DNA of 64,000 nucleotides. Source: Neorhizobium petrolearium. Its GTDB lineage: Bacteria; Pseudomonadota; Alphaproteobacteria; Rhizobiales; Rhizobiaceae. The stretch lies in assembly GCF_017873175.1 (NCBI RefSeq), contig NZ_JAGGJW010000017.1:93774-157773 (forward strand), in the 5' to 3' direction. Of the stretch, positions 44,094-52,260 are shown one piece after another. Numbering within the stretch: the first letter of the stretch is position 1; each line of letters opens with the position of its first letter. The notes beneath the pieces were generated by a model, which was given only the letters and a program-made list of their open reading frames with translations, was not told the origin of the DNA and did not search any database. A program made the translations under genes and the position numbers.

Positions 44094-44993
44094 TCAGCTC
44101 GCACGACGCTGCGGTTGGCCGCCGGCCGCGCGGGATTTTGGAGCAGAAGCTCGTGCCGCCTTCTGTCTGCCCTTCCCAGCCTTGGCGCCGGCGACGGCGC
44201 GCTTCGTCTTGGCGGGGGCAGTCAAACCGGCGCTTTCGCGTAGCGCCTGCAGTAGGTCGCTGGGTTTGGACGCGGCCAGCGCTTTCTTCTTCGGTAGCGT
44301 ACGGCCTTCGATCTTCGCCTTCACCAGCTCCGCGACCGCCTCTTCATAGCGATCGTCGAACTGCTTCGGATCGAATTCGCCCTTCTTGGTGTTGATGATA
44401 TGCTTGGCGAGTTCAAGCATCTCGCCTTCGATCTTCAGGTCCGGCATCTCGTCGAAGGCTTTTTCCGAAGACCGGACCTCATAGTCGTAATTGAGGGTGG
44501 AGGCGATCAGACCTTTATCATGCGGGCGGATGAGGACGGTGCGCAGGCGACGGAAGAGCACGGTCTTGGCGATCGCCGCGACCTTGGCTTTTCTCATGCC
44601 GTCCCGGAGAAGCTTGTAGGCGTCGCCGCCCATCTTGTCTGGTGCGAGATAGTAGGACTTGTCGAAATAGACATCGTCGACTTCGTCACAGGGAATGAAG
44701 GCCTCGACCCTCAACGTCTTGTCGCTTTGAGGAATGGCGGCCGCCACCTCTTCCGGCTCGAGCACGACATAGCGGCCGTCCTCGATCTCGAACCCTTTGA
44801 CCTGCTCGTCGCGCTCGACCGCATCGCCGGTTTCGCTGTCGACGAACTCGCGGCGGACGCGGTTGCCAGTCGCTTTGTTAATGGTGTGAAATGCGATCCG
44901 CTCCGACGTCGAGGCTGCCGTGTAGAGTGCCACCGGAAAGGCGACCTCTCCGAACTTGATGAAGCCTTTCCAATTCGCTCTCGGGGCAACCAT
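44094..44993 (-). CDS. ku: Ku protein, second of two
   Basis: 299 residues. The Ku core is present with RANWKGFIKFGEVAFPVALY, RIAFHTINKATGNRVRREFVD and KGFEIEDGRYVVLEPEE. The C-terminus is longer and basic (KTKRAVAGAKAGKGRQKAARA), so it may bind DNA differently from its neighbour. The two could form a heterodimer; rhizobia with paired ku genes make this plausible. The start at 44993 (MVAPRANW) gives the family N-terminus; a TTG at 45014 is an alternative. It is the first gene of the operon. Confidence 0.93.
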   Translation of the reverse strand: MVAPRANWKGFIKFGEVAFPVALYTAASTSERIAFHTINKATGNRVRREFVDSETGDAVERDEQVKGFEIEDGRYVVLEPEEVAAAIPQSDKTLRVEAFIPCDEVDDVYFDKSYYLAPDKMGGDAYKLLRDGMRKAKVAAIAKTVLFRRLRTVLIRPHDKGLIASTLNYDYEVRSSEKAFDEMPDLKIEGEMLELAKHIINTKKGEFDPKQFDDRYEEAVAELVKAKIEGRTLPKKKALAASKPSDLLQALRESAGLTAPAKTKRAVAGAKAGKGRQKAARASAPKSRAAGGQPQRRAS

Positions 44994-45192
44994 GGTACTC
45001 GCACTCGCACGCAACCAATGCGAGTCAACCGAATCAGTGGTCGATTGTTCCGAGTCGAAACGAATCTAAATTCAAAGACTTACGGCGGCCGTGGCTCGCG
45101 TTCTGCGAGTCACGAACATGCTTTTGATTCGACGCATCTTTTTTGGTCGACATGCGTTTCTGATTTGCATGACAACCAGAAAGGATTGCGGC

Positions 45193-45375
45193 ATGACCAA
45201 GAGAGATCTCATCGATACCGGCACCGACAAACGTTATGTCCGCCGAGACGAGAAGGGACAGTTCAAGGAAAGTGCCGACGTCGGCCGTTCCCTCTCGGCG
45301 GATCGTCGCCACAAGGCGAAACATGAAGCCAAGCCAGGTGAAGGCGATCGCGGCGATCGCCATAGTAGGAACTGA
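45193..45375 (+). CDS. Small conserved hydrophilic protein
   Basis: 60 residues starting MTKRDLIDTGTDKRYVRRDEKGQFKESADVG-type sequence and ending in a charged tail (KHEAKPGEGDRGDRHSRN). It is highly polar and probably disordered. Similar short proteins are common in Rhizobiaceae, sometimes near DNA-repair genes. It is divergent from the ku operon and may share its promoter region. Function unknown. Confidence 0.65.
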   Translation: MTKRDLIDTGTDKRYVRRDEKGQFKESADVGRSLSADRRHKAKHEAKPGEGDRGDRHSRN

Positions 45376-45536
45376 GAGGCGGTCGACCGGCCACGTGAAA
45401 TGCGATGCGGAACCTTTGACTTAGCTTTTCCATCTGGCTAGCGTTCATCGCAGCCCATATAACCGAACCATTAGAACGGGACATTGACTCTTTGCCTCCT
45501 CTGACAGAAAAGCAGGTATCCAGATGAGGAAGATCC

Positions 45537-45995
45537 ATGGCCGATGATGAAACTCAGACACCGCCGGATATAACGCCAACGGCTGAAGCTGAGCCAACGA
45601 CCATAGCCGCTGCCAAAAGGGCTTCACGCGCGAGAAAGACAGGCGCCGCTAAGCCCCGTGCGGCAACATCCGCAGCGGCAAAATCGAAGAGACGCGGACT
45701 GACTGCTGAAGAAAAACAGCAGAAGATCGACCAGATCGAGGCGCAGGTTTCCGGTGGAGCCACGCTGAAGGATGCTGTCAAGACTGCGGGGATTTCCGAC
45801 CAAACTTACTATCAGTGGAAGAAGGCCCTCATGCAGCCGGCTGTCCAGGATCTCACTGGAACAGCAGCCTCGGATGACGAAGAATGGGCCGAGTTCGTTG
45901 CGCTCGAGGAAGAAAACCGGCGGCTGAGAAAGCTTCTTTCCGAGAAGCTTCGAACAGAAAATGCCGAGCTCCGCAGGCGGCTTGGTTTGAAATGA
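45537..45995 (+). CDS. SyrB-type regulator with transposase-like HTH and C-terminal coiled coil
   Basis: 152 residues. A low-complexity Ala/Lys-rich N-terminus precedes TAEEKQQKIDQIEAQVSGG, then LKDAVKTAGISDQTYYQWKK, a helix-turn-helix like that of IS3-type TnpA proteins. It ends with a Glu/Leu/Arg-rich coiled coil (EEENRRLRKLLSEKLRTENAEL). This is the layout of SyrB of Sinorhizobium meliloti, which represses exopolysaccharide gene activators. A function here is inferred only from that resemblance. A second gene with the same C-terminus follows. Confidence 0.65.
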   Translation: MADDETQTPPDITPTAEAEPTTIAAAKRASRARKTGAAKPRAATSAAAKSKRRGLTAEEKQQKIDQIEAQVSGGATLKDAVKTAGISDQTYYQWKKALMQPAVQDLTGTAASDDEEWAEFVALEEENRRLRKLLSEKLRTENAELRRRLGLK

Positions 45996-46098
45996 CGGAA
46001 GCCCGCATCGGCTTTGAACTTACGGCCATCCCTTTGGCCCTATCGGAACGAAACTAGCCCGATCATTCCCCCGATTTATTTAGTTCGAGTGGTTATAG

Positions 46099-46632
46099 AT
46101 GAGAACTCCACGACGCAACTTCGTGGTTGAATATAAGACGAACCGTCGGCCAAAGGCGGGTCCAGCTTCAATCTGGGGCAACCTCGATTTGCAGGCCGTC
46201 GCGCGAGCGGTTGAAATAGACGGAGCTTTGCCTGCGATCGCACAAGAGGATGCGATCGCGGCGGAGACCCAGTCCAACGTCATCGAAGACGTTGGGCACG
46301 ACGTCCTTAGCGGATCGACAACGCTTGCCGAAAACGCGCAGTCGCCCACCGATGCCGAAAGGATTAACATCGCCGAAAGTAGTTTGACAGAAGGTGAGCC
46401 GTCCCTCGCGCCAGCGGAAGAACCCAGACCTCGGCGCAGAGCCCGGAGATGGTCAGAACCCGTGGTAAATGTTGCCGATCAGAGTGGCGGCAAAGATCTG
46501 GCAAACTCTGAGGACGAACTCGCAGCTTTGGAGGCCGAGAACCGGCATCTGAAACATCTCCTGGGCGTGAGGCTACGCGAGGAGAACAAAAGACTCCACG
46601 CTATGCTGCGTCGGTTCGGCGGAAGCTCTTAA
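46099..46632 (+). CDS. SyrB-related protein without the HTH
   Basis: 177 residues. The N-terminus (TPRRNFVVEYKTNRRPKAG, then SIWGNLDL) is of a kind found in rhizobial SyrB-neighbour proteins. The middle is acidic and low in complexity. The C-terminus ALEAENRHLKHLLGVRLREE is a coiled coil closely like that of the preceding gene. The DNA-binding helix-turn-helix is missing, so it could pair with and modulate the first protein. That is inference. Spacing is 103 bases. Confidence 0.55.
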   Translation: MRTPRRNFVVEYKTNRRPKAGPASIWGNLDLQAVARAVEIDGALPAIAQEDAIAAETQSNVIEDVGHDVLSGSTTLAENAQSPTDAERINIAESSLTEGEPSLAPAEEPRPRRRARRWSEPVVNVADQSGGKDLANSEDELAALEAENRHLKHLLGVRLREENKRLHAMLRRFGGSS

Positions 46633-46730
46633 GGTTTCTCACGAGCTTTCCACCTAGATCAGGTTGTTCTGTCCGTCATCCGCCAAGCAATACGCACCTT
46701 GCCCAAAGTTTTGGAGAGCGCTAGCATTGG

Positions 46731-46925
46731 GTGCGCGGCCGTTTGCCTTCTGATGTTCATCTCAATCCCGACGATCTGGCTCTGCTGGAACGTGTTTTCG
46801 CCCAAGTCATACCCGAGCACGACACGCATCCCGACGAGCTCGCCATGCTCCTCGTATGCTTGTTTCAGGACGGGGTCCGCTCCGAGGCGGAGCTTCTGAC
46901 CGCCGCGGAAAAGTGGTTTCGCTGA
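46731..46925 (+). CDS. Small hypothetical protein
   Basis: 64 residues. It reads DVHLNPDDLALLERVFAQVIPEHDTHPDELA and ends RSEAELLTAAEKWFR, a compact all-helical, acidic sequence resembling short rhizobial proteins. The start at GTG 46731 has no clear Shine-Dalgarno sequence. Function unknown. Confidence 0.45.
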   Translation: MRGRLPSDVHLNPDDLALLERVFAQVIPEHDTHPDELAMLLVCLFQDGVRSEAELLTAAEKWFR

Positions 46926-46926
46926 T

Positions 46927-47142
46927 TTAGCTGAAGTCACATATCCTGCCGGTCTGGTAGAGGATGATCGGTTCGCTTTCCTCGCCAACGGCGGGATCCC
47001 CCTCACGCTTACAGACGACGACGCCGGCATGGAAGAGTGAGAGGTCACGAGCTTCTTCGACGGCGGAGACCTCATTGACCGCGGGACGAGGATTGAACGC
47101 CCTGATCGGTTGATCCAGGGTGTCAAGATCGAAGGCGAGCAC
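46927..47142 (-). CDS. Small hypothetical protein
   Basis: About 71 residues (start uncertain; the frame is open a little further up). The readable core is VLAFDLDTLDQPIRAFNPRPAVNEV followed by EARDLSLFHAGVVVCKRE and ILYQTGRICDFS, which looks like a compact beta-rich protein. It converges with 46731-46925 and lies directly after 47178-47390 on the same strand. I do not recognise a family. Confidence 0.4.
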   Translation of the reverse strand: MLAFDLDTLDQPIRAFNPRPAVNEVSAVEEARDLSLFHAGVVVCKREGDPAVGEESEPIILYQTGRICDFS

Positions 47143-47177
47143 AAAAACGACGTGAAGGCTCCTGGCATCGGCTTGCC

Positions 47178-47390
47178 TCAGGGCGATCCTCTCTGAGTTC
47201 GGTCGATATCTTGCTCCAGACCCTTCTTCAGCTTGGAACGGGTGTCAGTTTCGAGCTTCTCTTTCACACGCGCGATCTCGTCGTCGGCTACGTCGATCGG
47301 CTTGCCGCTGTCGTCCGGCAAGCCCTCGCCCGATTGGGCAATCGTTTCATCCTTGGGGCGGTCGTTCAGACCGTTGGTGATCTTGGACAT
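47178..47390 (-). CDS. Small hydrophilic hypothetical protein
   Basis: 70 residues. It starts MSKITNGLNDRPKDETIAQ and has a central VADDEIARVKEKLETD helix. It is highly charged and probably disordered. A GGAGAACGCC stretch precedes the ATG. Comparable proteins are found in Rhizobiaceae plasmids. Function unknown. Confidence 0.55.
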   Translation of the reverse strand: MSKITNGLNDRPKDETIAQSGEGLPDDSGKPIDVADDEIARVKEKLETDTRSKLKKGLEQDIDRTQRGSP

Positions 47391-47609
47391 GGCGTTCTCC
47401 CTTCGGAAGGAGAACTGGCAGGTTGGCCATTTGTGCCCGCACGTGGGGAAAAGAACCTGCTCCGAGGAGATATGGAAGGCGTGCCGCTCTTCAGAAGCGG
47501 TTCGGGGGCGGTGGTGGATGTGAAGAGAGGAAGAGGAGGGAAGGGAGATTTCGTGACGGATTGAGAGGGTTGGAGAGAGGCTCCGGCCGGTCCGTCATGG
47601 AGAAACGAC

Positions 47610-49739
47610 ATGGCTCAGGCCACATCGAAAATCACCCTCAGTGCAGCCCGGGATATTCCCTTCAACAAGCTCGTGCTCAGCCAGTTGAACGTCCGCAAGA
47701 TCAAGGCGGGCGTCTCGATCGAGGATCTGGCGGAAGACATCGCCCATCGCGGGCTGCTGACCAGCCTCAACGTCCGCCCCGAACTCGACGGCGATGGCAA
47801 CGAGACGGGCATTTACCGCATCCCCGCTGGCGGTCGCCGCTATCGAGCCCTTGAGCGGCTGGTTGCGCAGAAGCGGCTGGCAAAAACCGCCGGCGTTCCC
47901 TGCATCGTCAGCAAGGGCGAAACGCTGGAAGTCGAGGACTCGCTCGCCGAAAACGTCCAGCGCGTGCCCTTGCATCCGCTCGATCAGTTCCGCGCTTTCC
48001 AGACCTTGCGCGAGCAGGGGCTCGGTGAGGAGGAGATCGCAGCACGCTTCTTCGTCTCGGTTGCGACAGTCAGGCAGCGGCTGCGGTTGGCGTCCGTGTC
48101 GCCCCGGCTTCTCGATCTTTATGCCGAGGACGAGATGACGCTCGAACAGATCATGGCGTTTTCGATCACCAACGACCATGTTCGCCAGGAGCAAGTCTGG
48201 GACACGATCTCGCGCTCGCATAGCCGCGAGCCCTATTACATCCGCCGGCTGCTGACCGAAACTGCAATCCGCGCCAGCGATCGGCGTGCCGTCTATGTCG
48301 GCATCGAGGCTTACGAAGCTGCGGGCGGTGTAACCATGCGCGACCTGTTCGACCAGGATCACGGTGGCTGGCTGCAGGATCCGGCGCTGCTTGAGCAGCT
48401 TGTGATGGAAAAGCTCAAGGCTGACGCCGAAGAAATCCAGACGACTGAAGGCTGGAAATGGGTCGAAGCGGCCTTCGATTTTCCCTACGGCCACACGTCC
48501 GGCCTGCGCCGCTTCTACGGCGAGCAGGCCGAAATGACGGAAGACGAACTGGCCCGCTATGACGCCACCCGCGCCGAATACGACAAGCTCGACGCGGAAT
48601 ATGCGGAGGCGAGCGAGTACTCGGAGGCGACCGAACAGAAGCTGGAGGAGCTCGGTGCCGAGCTCGACCGGCTCAACGACCGGCCATACATGTTCGATCC
48701 AGAGGAGATGGCCCGAGGTGGGGCCTTCATCTCGCTCGGCGTGGGTGGCGAGCTCAAGATCGAGCGAGGCTTCGTGCGGCCCGAGGATGAACCGAAGGAT
48801 GAGACCGATCCCTCGGCTGATGCCGGCGATGGTGCCGATCATGGCAGTGATCTTCCGGCAACCGGGATCGCCAGCGGCGAGGACACCCAACCGGACGACG
48901 AGGACGAAACCATTAAACCGCTTCCCGACCGCCTGGTTCTCGACCTCACGGCGGCGCGCACGGTCGCTTTGCGCAATGCCTTGGCCAACGATCCCGTCAT
49001 CGCCTTTGTCGCTGTCTTGCACGCCTTCGTCCTGAAGACCTTCTACGTCTACGGATCGGACTCGTGCCTGGAGGTGACGGTGCAGAGCGCTCGCTTCAGC
49101 CAGACGCCCGGGCTCGGCGATACGGTCTGGGCGAAGGAGATCGATCAGCGACATGAAGCCTGGGGCCAGGATCTCCCCAAAGATCCGAACGTTCTCTGGG
49201 ATTTCCTGATCAAGCTCGACGGTGTCAGCCGGCAGGCGCTGTTTGCCCATTGCGCCTCGCTGTCGGTCAACGCGGTGATCGAGCCCTGGAACAAGCGGAC
49301 CCGGGCGATCGCCCACGCCGATCAGCTTGCCCGCTCGATCGGCTTCGACATGGTGGAAGCCGGCTGGACGCCGACCGCCGACAACTATCTCGGCCGCGTC
49401 ACCAAGACGCGCATCCTGCAGGCGGTCCGAGAAGCCAAGGGTGACCAGGCGGTGGAGCTGATCGGCCATCTCAAGAAGACCGACATGGCGCGCGAGGCCG
49501 AGCGGCTTATGACAGGCTGCGGCTGGTTGCCTGAACCGCTTCGGACGACGAGCGACGAGGGCGTCAACGAACGCGGCGCTGTCGCCGATGACGGCTCCGT
49601 CGGATCCGATGAGAGCGAGACCGCCTCGGAACTCTCCGACATGCCGGCCTTCCTGCGCGACGAGTCGGAAACGTCAGACGATGATGCCGGCGACACCGAA
49701 GGTGAAATCGACGGCGAGCATCTCGCCGCCGCCGAATAG
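47610..49739 (+). CDS. ParB-like nuclease/partition-domain protein (plasmid backbone)
   Basis: 709 residues, more than twice the length of partition ParB. The N-terminal ParB/Srx domain has NVRKIKAG, EDLAEDIAHRGLLTSLNVRP, IPAGGRRYRAL and SLAENVQR. A KorB-type helix-turn-helix region follows (EEEIAARFFVSVATVRQRLRL). The long C-terminal part is acidic with coiled-coil segments. No parA lies beside it. Such long ParB-like proteins belong to the accessory backbone of rhizobial plasmids and ICEs and resemble YubM-like leading-region proteins rather than true segregation ParB. A role in establishment or DNA processing is inferred. Confidence 0.8.
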   Translation: MAQATSKITLSAARDIPFNKLVLSQLNVRKIKAGVSIEDLAEDIAHRGLLTSLNVRPELDGDGNETGIYRIPAGGRRYRALERLVAQKRLAKTAGVPCIVSKGETLEVEDSLAENVQRVPLHPLDQFRAFQTLREQGLGEEEIAARFFVSVATVRQRLRLASVSPRLLDLYAEDEMTLEQIMAFSITNDHVRQEQVWDTISRSHSREPYYIRRLLTETAIRASDRRAVYVGIEAYEAAGGVTMRDLFDQDHGGWLQDPALLEQLVMEKLKADAEEIQTTEGWKWVEAAFDFPYGHTSGLRRFYGEQAEMTEDELARYDATRAEYDKLDAEYAEASEYSEATEQKLEELGAELDRLNDRPYMFDPEEMARGGAFISLGVGGELKIERGFVRPEDEPKDETDPSADAGDGADHGSDLPATGIASGEDTQPDDEDETIKPLPDRLVLDLTAARTVALRNALANDPVIAFVAVLHAFVLKTFYVYGSDSCLEVTVQSARFSQTPGLGDTVWAKEIDQRHEAWGQDLPKDPNVLWDFLIKLDGVSRQALFAHCASLSVNAVIEPWNKRTRAIAHADQLARSIGFDMVEAGWTPTADNYLGRVTKTRILQAVREAKGDQAVELIGHLKKTDMAREAERLMTGCGWLPEPLRTTSDEGVNERGAVADDGSVGSDESETASELSDMPAFLRDESETSDDDAGDTEGEIDGEHLAAAE

Positions 49740-49762
49740 GTTCACCAGCATCACATCAGCTT

Positions 49763-49793
49763 GACCCGATCGCTGTTGCGGTCGGGTCTTCTT
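49763..49793 (+). terminator. Intrinsic terminator after the ParB-like gene
   Basis: GACCCGA-T-CGC pairs with GCG-G-TCGGGTC (7+3 bp with one mismatch) around TGTT, then TTCTT. It starts 24 bases after the stop codon. Confidence 0.75.
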
Positions 49794-49801
49794 GCAAACA
49801 G

Positions 49802-49824
49802 CCCGGCCACCGTGCCGGGTTTTT
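49802..49824 (+). promoter_or_regulatory. Leader hairpin with T5, 23 nt before the next gene
   Basis: CCCGGC and GCCGGG with a six-base loop, followed by five T. The stem ends 23 bases before the ATG at 49843. Related hairpins stand before the next two genes at 22-24 bases. Confidence 0.6.
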
Positions 49825-49842
49825 CCGTTTCAGGAGGTACCC

Positions 49843-50499
49843 ATGCCTGACTTCACTATCGAGACCACCTACCATCTGCCGATCTTCCGGCGCCGCACTT
49901 ACGCGGCCGATACATTGGACGCGGCCTGCCGTGCCGCCATCGAAGATGACAGTTGGGATATCGCCGAGAAGGACTTCGATTCCTCCGGTCCAGTTCATGT
50001 CACCGGTATCTGGGATGGTGCACATGCGGCCTATGCAGGTCCGCCGGTTCAGATCCCGCAGCAATTCGACGAACCTGTCCAGCGCCGGGCGCGTCATTTC
50101 GAGATCTTGCTCGGGTTGTTGAAGATCCTGTTCGATGACGTCCGTGCGGCCCGGCCACCATCGGACGATTGGCTCGCCCGATCTGCCTGGGCGATTGCCC
50201 GAGGAGAAGCCATTCTCGCCGGAGAACCGGATCCCGAAGACCCGGTCGATCTACCCAAGCCTTCGCACGTCCTGATCAGGCTACAGGAGGAAGGTGTGCG
50301 TGACGCAATCGCGGCAGTGCTCGAGGTGGACCCGAGTTTTCGGGATCTAACACCCGAGGCCGTGATCGACGACGAGGTCCATGCCGCGTGCGTTTCCATC
50401 GCCACCACGATGGATTTTACCGATGTGGTAGGACGCGCCGAATTCCAGGCCGCGCTCTCGGCGATTAGGTCCGCGCACCGCCGGCTAACGTCCGATTGA
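49843..50499 (+). CDS. Backbone hypothetical protein
   Basis: 218 residues. The N-terminal ~70 residues form a compact domain (IETTYHLPIFRRRTYAADTLDAAC, WDIAEKDFDSSGPVHVTGIWDG) seen in rhizobial plasmid proteins next to ParB-like and DUF932 genes. The second half is helical (RHFEILLGLLKILFDDVRAA, PVDLPKPSHVLIRLQEEGVR). No catalytic motif is visible. AGGAGG precedes the ATG. Function unknown. Confidence 0.65.
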   Translation: MPDFTIETTYHLPIFRRRTYAADTLDAACRAAIEDDSWDIAEKDFDSSGPVHVTGIWDGAHAAYAGPPVQIPQQFDEPVQRRARHFEILLGLLKILFDDVRAARPPSDDWLARSAWAIARGEAILAGEPDPEDPVDLPKPSHVLIRLQEEGVRDAIAAVLEVDPSFRDLTPEAVIDDEVHAACVSIATTMDFTDVVGRAEFQAALSAIRSAHRRLTSD

Positions 50500-50532
50500 T
50501 CCTTCTTCTTTCCCAGACATCCCTCAACCTCG

Positions 50533-50550
50533 CCCGGCCGCCGCGCCGGG
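50533..50550 (+). promoter_or_regulatory. Leader hairpin before the DUF932 gene
   Basis: CCCGGC-N6-GCCGGG, followed by TTCTCG. The stem ends 24 bases before the ATG at 50575. Same stem sequence as at 49802. Confidence 0.55.
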
Positions 50551-50574
50551 TTCTCGTTGTCAAGGAGACATTCA

Positions 50575-51765
50575 ATGAGCACTCCTGCTTCCACCACTCA
50601 AACCGTTGCTTCCGGTTTTAAGGTCGACATCTCGCGCGGCGAGCGGATCGGCCGCGTTTCGTCCGAATGGTTCTCGCGACCCGACGACGAACGCTTCCTG
50701 TCACTCACCGATCTCTATGATACCGTTCGATCCCGCGCTGAGCGCGCCCATGCTCGAACGATCGAAAGTGCTGCGATCCGTGTCGAAGCAACGCGCGACA
50801 ATGCGGAGCGGCTTGAGCTTCTCGTTCCAGGTCAGCGTCAAGCGATCGCACCGACGCACTGGAGCTACGGCCAGCTTTGCAGCCTGGTTGGCGCACCGGC
50901 CACCTATATGCGGCAACTGCCGGCGCCGCTTGCAGCGATCAACCTGCAGCATGGCCTGCTCAATCACCGTGCCGAGCTGGTAAAAACGCTCGAGATGGAC
51001 GATGGCCGACTGAAACTGCGCGCAGTGACGGGACCCGAATACGGCCGCATCTGGGACCATGAACTGGTCTCAGCGGTGATGAAGATCGCCGGCAATGGGA
51101 CCGGTGACACGATGTGGAAAGTGCCGGGCGTCCTGGACTGGGCGACGATGACGCACAACCCGTTTGTCGACATCACAAAGGACACGACGACACTTTATGC
51201 CAGCGACCGTGATGTCTTCCTATTCCTGGTCGATGATACCCACCCGATCGAAGCAGGGCGACTGCCGAACGGCGAGCCCGACCTCTATTTCCGGGGCTTC
51301 TATGCCTGGAACTCGGAGGTAGGCTCGAAGACACTCGGCATCGCCTCCTTTTATCTCCGCGCGGTCTGCGCCAATCGAAATTTGTGGGGCACGGAAAACT
51401 TCGAGGAGATCACCATCCGCCATTCGAAGTTCGCCGCCCAGCGCTTTGCGCATGAGGCAGCACCCGCGCTGACCAGCTTTGCCAATTCGTCGCCCGCTCC
51501 GTTCATCGCCGGAATCAAGGCGGCGCGCGAGCGGATCGTCGCGCGCAAGGACGATGAGCGCGAAACCTTCCTGCGTCGGCGCGGCTTCTCGAAAGGCGAG
51601 ACCGGCAAGGTGATCGAAATGGTTTTGTCGGAGGAGGGGAGGCCGCCGGAATCGATCTTCGATTTCGTACAGGGCGTCACCGCGCTGGCGCGCACCAAGA
51701 CCAACCAGGACATGCGTCTCGAACTCGAAGGCAAGGCGAAGAAGCTGCTGGAGAGCGCCTCCTGA
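50575..51765 (+). CDS. DUF932 protein
   Basis: 396 residues of the DUF932 family of phage and plasmid proteins of unknown function. The core has HWSYGQLCSLVGAPATYMRQLP, YGRIWDHELVSAV, TLYASDRDVFLFLVDD, PNGEPDLYFRGFYAWNSEVGSKTLGI and CANRNLWG. The C-terminal part is helical. Genes of this family usually travel with the ParB-like, methyltransferase/helicase and Toprim genes seen here. A role in plasmid establishment or anti-defence has been suggested by context only. Confidence 0.85.
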   Translation: MSTPASTTQTVASGFKVDISRGERIGRVSSEWFSRPDDERFLSLTDLYDTVRSRAERAHARTIESAAIRVEATRDNAERLELLVPGQRQAIAPTHWSYGQLCSLVGAPATYMRQLPAPLAAINLQHGLLNHRAELVKTLEMDDGRLKLRAVTGPEYGRIWDHELVSAVMKIAGNGTGDTMWKVPGVLDWATMTHNPFVDITKDTTTLYASDRDVFLFLVDDTHPIEAGRLPNGEPDLYFRGFYAWNSEVGSKTLGIASFYLRAVCANRNLWGTENFEEITIRHSKFAAQRFAHEAAPALTSFANSSPAPFIAGIKAARERIVARKDDERETFLRRRGFSKGETGKVIEMVLSEEGRPPESIFDFVQGVTALARTKTNQDMRLELEGKAKKLLESAS

Positions 51766-51828
51766 CATGTTCATGCGCGCCTGGCTCAGACCCGGCCGCG
51801 CCCACAAACCCCATCGCAGTCATCCCAG

Positions 51829-51849
51829 AGCCCGGTCAAGCACCGGGCT
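51829..51849 (+). promoter_or_regulatory. Leader hairpin before the DUF6117-like gene
   Basis: AGCCCGGT-N5-ACCGGGCT, a perfect 8-bp stem ending 23 bases before the ATG at 51872, followed by a T-rich stretch (TCCTTTTG). Confidence 0.55.
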
Positions 51850-51871
51850 TCCTTTTGTCTGGAGAACTCCA

Positions 51872-52126
51872 ATGCCTATTCCCGATCATGCCCGCGCAAA
51901 CTTCGACACGCTGCTGCGCGCCGCAGCCGATGCCAATCTTGTTCTCATGGAATGCCTCGATGCCGCTACACGCGAGCCGCGTTACGTGCTCTGCGCCGTC
52001 GGCCGCAGTGACGGCGAATACGTCTTCACGCCATTCGGCCATCTCGCCGACGGCAATCCTTACGACGCGTATCTGCCGCCCGATCCAAAGGATCCCGCTG
52101 GCTTCATCGTAGGCCCGACGATCTAG
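51872..52126 (+). CDS. DUF6117-like small protein
   Basis: 84 residues. The pattern HARANFDTLLRAAADANLVLMEC, then REPRYVLCAVGRSDGEYVFTPFGHLADGNPYDAYLPP, is that of a short rhizobial plasmid family (I believe DUF6117). It probably forms a compact beta-rich fold. Function unknown. GGAG lies upstream. It sits between DUF932 and the large helicase. Confidence 0.7.
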   Translation: MPIPDHARANFDTLLRAAADANLVLMECLDAATREPRYVLCAVGRSDGEYVFTPFGHLADGNPYDAYLPPDPKDPAGFIVGPTI

Positions 52127-52260
52127 GCGCCGACGATCGCCGGCAGACTTCAATCTGCGATCACTTTCCACACCCTCACGCCGCAAGTTCTCCTCCTCCC
52201 GAAATTCGGAAGAGGGCACTTGGGCAGACCCATTCCCCCTTTCTTTCGGAGCCTCGACCG

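Noticed and set aside
45461..45479. GAAC-N5-GAAC before the SyrB-like gene considered as a LexA box
   Set aside because: Spacer is five bases, not seven.
47595..49469. 624-codon open frame antisense to the ParB-like gene
   Set aside because: The ParB domain motifs are on the plus strand; the antisense translation is His/Asp/Arg-rich shadow sequence.
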